Source of the DNA: Rhodobiaceae bacterium UBA7378
GTDB taxonomy: Bacteria > Pseudomonadota > Alphaproteobacteria > RS24
Direction of reading: 5' to 3'
NCBI GenBank assembly: GCA_002469805.1
Contig: DKNW01000010.1
Location: forward strand, 4,047-13,561
Length of the DNA stretch: 9,515 nucleotides
The stretch's first letter is position 1. Every line of letters begins with the position of its first letter. Shown one piece after another: positions 7,339 to 9,515 of this stretch. A program made the translations under genes and the position numbers. Below the pieces are notes generated by a model. The model did no database searches, was not told where the DNA came from, and worked only from the letters and a program-made list of their open reading frames with translations.

Positions 7339-8341
7339 CCCTGCTTTCTGGTACCAACCTGTCGGTTTACCGGCCATTATGCTGACGCCGCTTGCGCATA
7401 TTTATGGCGCACTTGAAGCCGTGCGGCGGCGTACAACCGTTTCCCAGCATGCAGACATTCCGGTCATATGTGTCGGCAATCTAACCGCTGGCGGTGCGGG
7501 CAAAACCCCAACTGTGCGGGCGCTCGCCAAATTATTGCACGGCGCAGGACTTGCGCCTGCTGTTCTTTCGCGCGGCTATGGCGGCAATAACACTACTACT
7601 ATGCGCGTTGACCCAACTCACCACCGCGCCATCGACACGGGCGATGAGCCGCTTATGCTAGCGCAAGACTTACCGGTTTATGTGGCCCGCGATCGGCGCG
7701 ATGCGCTTAATTGCGCCATCGCAGATGGTATGCAGCTTGCCATTAAAGATGACGGATTTCAAAACCCGACGCTCGCGCATAATTATAATTTGATTGTGGT
7801 CGACGCCAAGCTGGGCCTGGGCAACGGCCTGCTTTTGCCCGCCGGCCCCTTGCGCCAACCGCTTACCGCAAGTGCGCCACGTATCGACGCTGTACTTGTT
7901 ATAGGAGGGTCATCCAACGCCACCCGCCGCATAATCACCGACCGGTTGGGCATTGATCCCACACGCATTTTTACAGGCGATCTGGTGCCAGTTGCGCCGG
8001 TACCAACCCGCGTGCTTGCCTATTGCGGCATCGGTCAGCCAGCGAAATTTTTTGACACATTGCGCGACACCGGCTTCGCGCTTGCCGACACTGTGGCATT
8101 TGCAGACCATCATCTGTTTACCGATGCCGAGGCTGCGCAACTGATCGAAACAGCAAAACGACTTAATGCCAAGCTGATGACAACTGAAAAAGACCTGACC
8201 CGATTGCGTGGCGCACCGGCGGGTTCGCCATTAGCGGCACTGAGCGATGCATCAGCGTGTCTGCCGGTCGAACTGGTACTGGACAATGCTGCAGGCCTGA
8301 TTGAAGACGTTCTGGAAAAACTCAACCAGCCGCCGCATTAG
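7331..8341 (+). CDS. lpxK: Tetraacyldisaccharide 4'-kinase LpxK
   Basis: LpxK phosphorylates the 4' position of the disaccharide lipid A precursor, giving lipid IVA, the acceptor for WaaA. The 336-aa product has the usual N-terminal membrane-facing segment 'MRSPAFWYQP' followed by a hydrophobic stretch to about residue 28. It then has a P-loop 'GNLTAGGAGKTP' (49-60, Lys58), 'SRGYGG' (80-85), 'GDEP' (104-107), 'DDGFQN' (140-145, with the family's catalytic Asp region) and 'TEKD' (285-288). The ATG at 7331 overlaps the end of waaA by 8 bp, and its N-terminus matches the family better than the GTG two codons upstream (7325). No strong Shine-Dalgarno sequence precedes it, so it is probably read by coupling to waaA. 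The TAG stop overlaps the TAA of the convergent M23 gene, leaving no intergenic terminator. It is the last gene of the rightward operon. Confidence 0.97.
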   Translation: MRSPAFWYQPVGLPAIMLTPLAHIYGALEAVRRRTTVSQHADIPVICVGNLTAGGAGKTPTVRALAKLLHGAGLAPAVLSRGYGGNNTTTMRVDPTHHRAIDTGDEPLMLAQDLPVYVARDRRDALNCAIADGMQLAIKDDGFQNPTLAHNYNLIVVDAKLGLGNGLLLPAGPLRQPLTASAPRIDAVLVIGGSSNATRRIITDRLGIDPTRIFTGDLVPVAPVPTRVLAYCGIGQPAKFFDTLRDTGFALADTVAFADHHLFTDAEAAQLIETAKRLNAKLMTTEKDLTRLRGAPAGSPLAALSDASACLPVELVLDNAAGLIEDVLEKLNQPPH

Positions 8342-9168
8342 CGAGGTGGCGCGAGCAATGCCGGATCAATGCGCTGGTTTGCCCAATACATGCGCCAGTC
8401 AAGATGCGGCCCGGTGGAGCGTCCTGTCGAGCCAACTGTGCCAATAACATCGCCTTGCGAAACCATGTCGCCAACGCGCACATCCAGACTTTGCAAATGC
8501 ATGAATACCGAGGTTACGCTCAGGCCGTGATCAACAAAAATCAACCCGCCTTCGAAATACATATCCGGTGAGGCCAGCGTTACGCGCCCCGAAGCTGGCG
8601 CCTTGACCGGCGTGCCGGCAGGTGTCGCGATATCGATGCCATAATGCGGACGCCGCGGCTCGCCATTATAAAACCGGCGTGACCCGTAAACGCCCGTAAT
8701 GCGCCCGTCGACGGGCCAGATGAAGGCTTCACCAAACCCCAGATGCAAACTAGCACCCGCCCGCGCCCGTCGCTTCTGAGCGGCTTCGCGTTTAATTTTT
8801 TCGAGCGCTTTTTCAGGCGGCGACACATAGGCCGGCGGCAAACCGTTAATGCGTTGTTCTTGGTAGGTGCGCGGGGCAAGACGAAAACTGATCTCGCGGC
8901 TGGCCTCACCACGGGTAAAAAGTACCGATTGCTTTAAGGGCGCGTCGCGGCCAAAACCCAACACAACCGTATCGTCGATTTGCGGCAGGGTGCGCGCGTC
9001 ATATAATATGCGCGCGCCTGGTTGCAGGGTCATGATTACCAGTCCGCCCGGGATCAGATTGCCGCGCATGGATTTTACAAATTCTTCCGGAAAAGCTGGT
9101 TGCGCGCCCACGCCATGCACCAGCGATGCCGACAGCAAAAACACCAGGAAAGCAAGGTGTCGCATCAT
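8338..9168 (-). CDS. Secreted M23-family (LytM-like) peptidase
   Basis: This exported protein has a C-terminal M23/LytM domain, expected in the periplasm acting on peptidoglycan cross-links or regulating such hydrolysis. The 276-aa product begins with a signal peptide, with probable cleavage after 'HGVGA' at Ala22. An all-beta-looking N-terminal part (about 23-110) is followed by a short basic linker (118-138). The peptidase domain runs from 'FIWPVDGRITGVYGSRR' (149-165) onward: 'HYGID' (175-179) gives the HxxxD metal ligands, 'MHL' (223-225) a conserved active-site His, and the last motif reads 'GPHLDW' (253-258) where the classic family has HxH. Asp257 therefore replaces the usual zinc-binding His. 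Its ATG overlaps the stop of the DUF2093 gene (ATGA), so the two are coupled. A second ATG follows at 9165. No substrate can be named. Confidence 0.93.
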   Translation of the reverse strand: MMRHLAFLVFLLSASLVHGVGAQPAFPEEFVKSMRGNLIPGGLVIMTLQPGARILYDARTLPQIDDTVVLGFGRDAPLKQSVLFTRGEASREISFRLAPRTYQEQRINGLPPAYVSPPEKALEKIKREAAQKRRARAGASLHLGFGEAFIWPVDGRITGVYGSRRFYNGEPRRPHYGIDIATPAGTPVKAPASGRVTLASPDMYFEGGLIFVDHGLSVTSVFMHLQSLDVRVGDMVSQGDVIGTVGSTGRSTGPHLDWRMYWANQRIDPALLAPPR

Positions 9169-9359
9169 GCGGTTTCAGCATCCTCGGCGCGCAACGACGC
9201 TACAGCATCGACATAAGCCTCCTGCCGCGCCACACTCCAATACCGCAAATCTTCCAATGCAATTTCTTGACCGGTCACCGCGCACACCACATAGCTCCCC
9301 GGCTTCATCACCTCGAAATCACCATCCAGATATTTTATTTCAGCCAGACCGCCTCGCAT
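9165..9359 (-). CDS. DUF2093 family small protein
   Basis: A 64-aa protein of the DUF2093 family, whose function is not known to me. The recognisable core is 'IKYLDGDFEVMKPGSYVVCA' (8-27), then 'VTGQEIALEDLRYWSVARQE' (28-47), including the CAVTG segment with Cys26 and the 'LRYWSV.RQEAY' signature. There is no signal peptide or membrane segment, so it is probably cytoplasmic. I placed the start at 9359 because GGAGGAGG lies 6 nt upstream. The longer reading from a TTG at 9380 would translate that site into an artificial KRRRQR leader. It is located between a probable xseA and the M23 gene and overlaps the latter by 4 bp, in one leftward transcription unit. Single-Cys content argues against a zinc ribbon on its own. 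Confidence 0.88.
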   Translation of the reverse strand: MRGGLAEIKYLDGDFEVMKPGSYVVCAVTGQEIALEDLRYWSVARQEAYVDAVASLRAEDAETA

Positions 9360-9365
9360 GCGCTG

Positions 9366-9373
9366 CCTCCTCC
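9366..9373 (-). promoter_or_regulatory. Strong ribosome binding site of the DUF2093 gene
   Basis: Read on the minus strand, GGAGGAGG lies 6 nt before the ATG at 9359. It is the strongest Shine-Dalgarno match in the window and decides that start over the TTG at 9380. Confidence 0.85.
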
Positions 9374-9413
9374 GTTTCAAACTCCGTTTTGGATTCTGTT
9401 GCGAATATTGAAT

Positions 9414-9515
9414 TTACAGCAATTCACCTTGCGCGTCATCGACAGGCTTGGCTTTCTTTTGTGCAGGTTTTTTGCGTTCGGCCTTTGGTTTAGCTTGGGG
9501 TGCAGCTTGGGGTGC
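9414..9515 (-). CDS. xseA: C-terminal tail of probable exonuclease VII large subunit XseA
   Basis: The minus strand is open from the window edge to a TAA at 9416-9414 and encodes the last 33 residues of a protein. The fragment is rich in Ala, Pro, Lys and Gln (APQAAPQAKP at its start) and ends in 'DDAQGELL'. Many XseA proteins end in a basic flexible tail followed by a QG-S/D/E-L-F/L terminus, and xseA next to a DUF2093 gene is a recurring alphaproteobacterial arrangement. XseA with XseB would form exonuclease VII, which degrades single-stranded DNA in the cytoplasm. None of the catalytic region is visible, so the assignment depends on the tail and context. Composition and frame agree with a real gene end: the stop lies 54 bp before the DUF2093 start. 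Confidence 0.6.
   Translation of the reverse strand, partial: APQAAPQAKPKAERKKPAQKKAKPVDDAQGELL
9492..9515. repeat. Two perfect 12-bp tandem copies in the xseA tail
   Basis: AGCTTGGGGTGC occurs twice in tandem (9492-9503 and 9504-9515), reaching the last base of the window. Because 12 is a multiple of 3, it codes for repeated Ala-Pro-Gln-Ala units on the minus strand. Further copies may lie outside the window. Confidence 0.85.

Noticed and set aside
9360..9380. Longer DUF2093 reading from a TTG at 9380
   Set aside because: The extra residues are a translation of the strong GGAGGAGG ribosome binding site, so the ATG at 9359 is the start.
9409..9426. TGAATT/AATTCA inverted repeat around the xseA stop, considered as a terminator
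   Set aside because: The 6-bp stem is AT-rich, has no adjoining T-run in the direction of transcription, and lies inside what appears to be a continuous operon.
8867..9493. 208-codon open frame on the plus strand
   Set aside because: It runs antisense through the M23 gene, the DUF2093 gene and the xseA tail. The translation is Ser/Arg/Pro-rich with no domain, typical of a shadow frame.

Overview
The window carries bacterial housekeeping DNA, most likely from an alphaproteobacterium. The evidence is the DUF2093 gene, a family I associate with Alphaproteobacteria, the M23 peptidase with a 'PRRPHYGID' active-site context, the divergent rsmE/ubiA pair, and the waaA-lpxK pair of a lipid A-producing Gram-negative cell. 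A Rhodospirillales- or SAR116-like source is possible, but the sequence alone does not settle the order. Nearly every base is coding, and I see no tRNA, rRNA, CRISPR array, IS element, integrase or attachment site.

Layout. On the left, rsmE (16S rRNA methyltransferase, truncated by the window edge) runs leftward and ubiA (ubiquinone biosynthesis) runs rightward from a 97-bp divergent region. A plausible sigma70-type promoter then precedes a membrane fatty acid desaturase. A rightward run follows: pmbA/tldE, an MsbA-type ABC exporter, waaA (Kdo transferase) and lpxK (lipid A 4'-kinase). From pmbA onward the genes abut or overlap (1-bp gap, 1-4 bp overlap, 8-bp overlap), which indicates one operon with translational coupling. 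lpxK meets a leftward cluster head-on, and the two stop codons overlap by 4 bp. That cluster, in its own reading direction, is the tail of a probable xseA (exonuclease VII large subunit), a small DUF2093 gene and a secreted M23-family peptidase.

How the genes fit together. LpxK and WaaA perform consecutive late steps of Kdo-lipid A synthesis at the inner membrane, and the ABC exporter is placed to flip the product. The desaturase upstream also acts on membrane lipids, but its substrate cannot be read from sequence. The M23 protein is exported and probably acts on or regulates cell-wall hydrolysis, so much of the window concerns the cell envelope.

I did not find an undescribed system. The observations most worth a second look are the replacement of the second His of the M23 HxH motif by Asp, the desaturase adjoining the lipid A operon, and three GATAT motifs spaced exactly 14 bp apart in the rsmE/ubiA divergent region.
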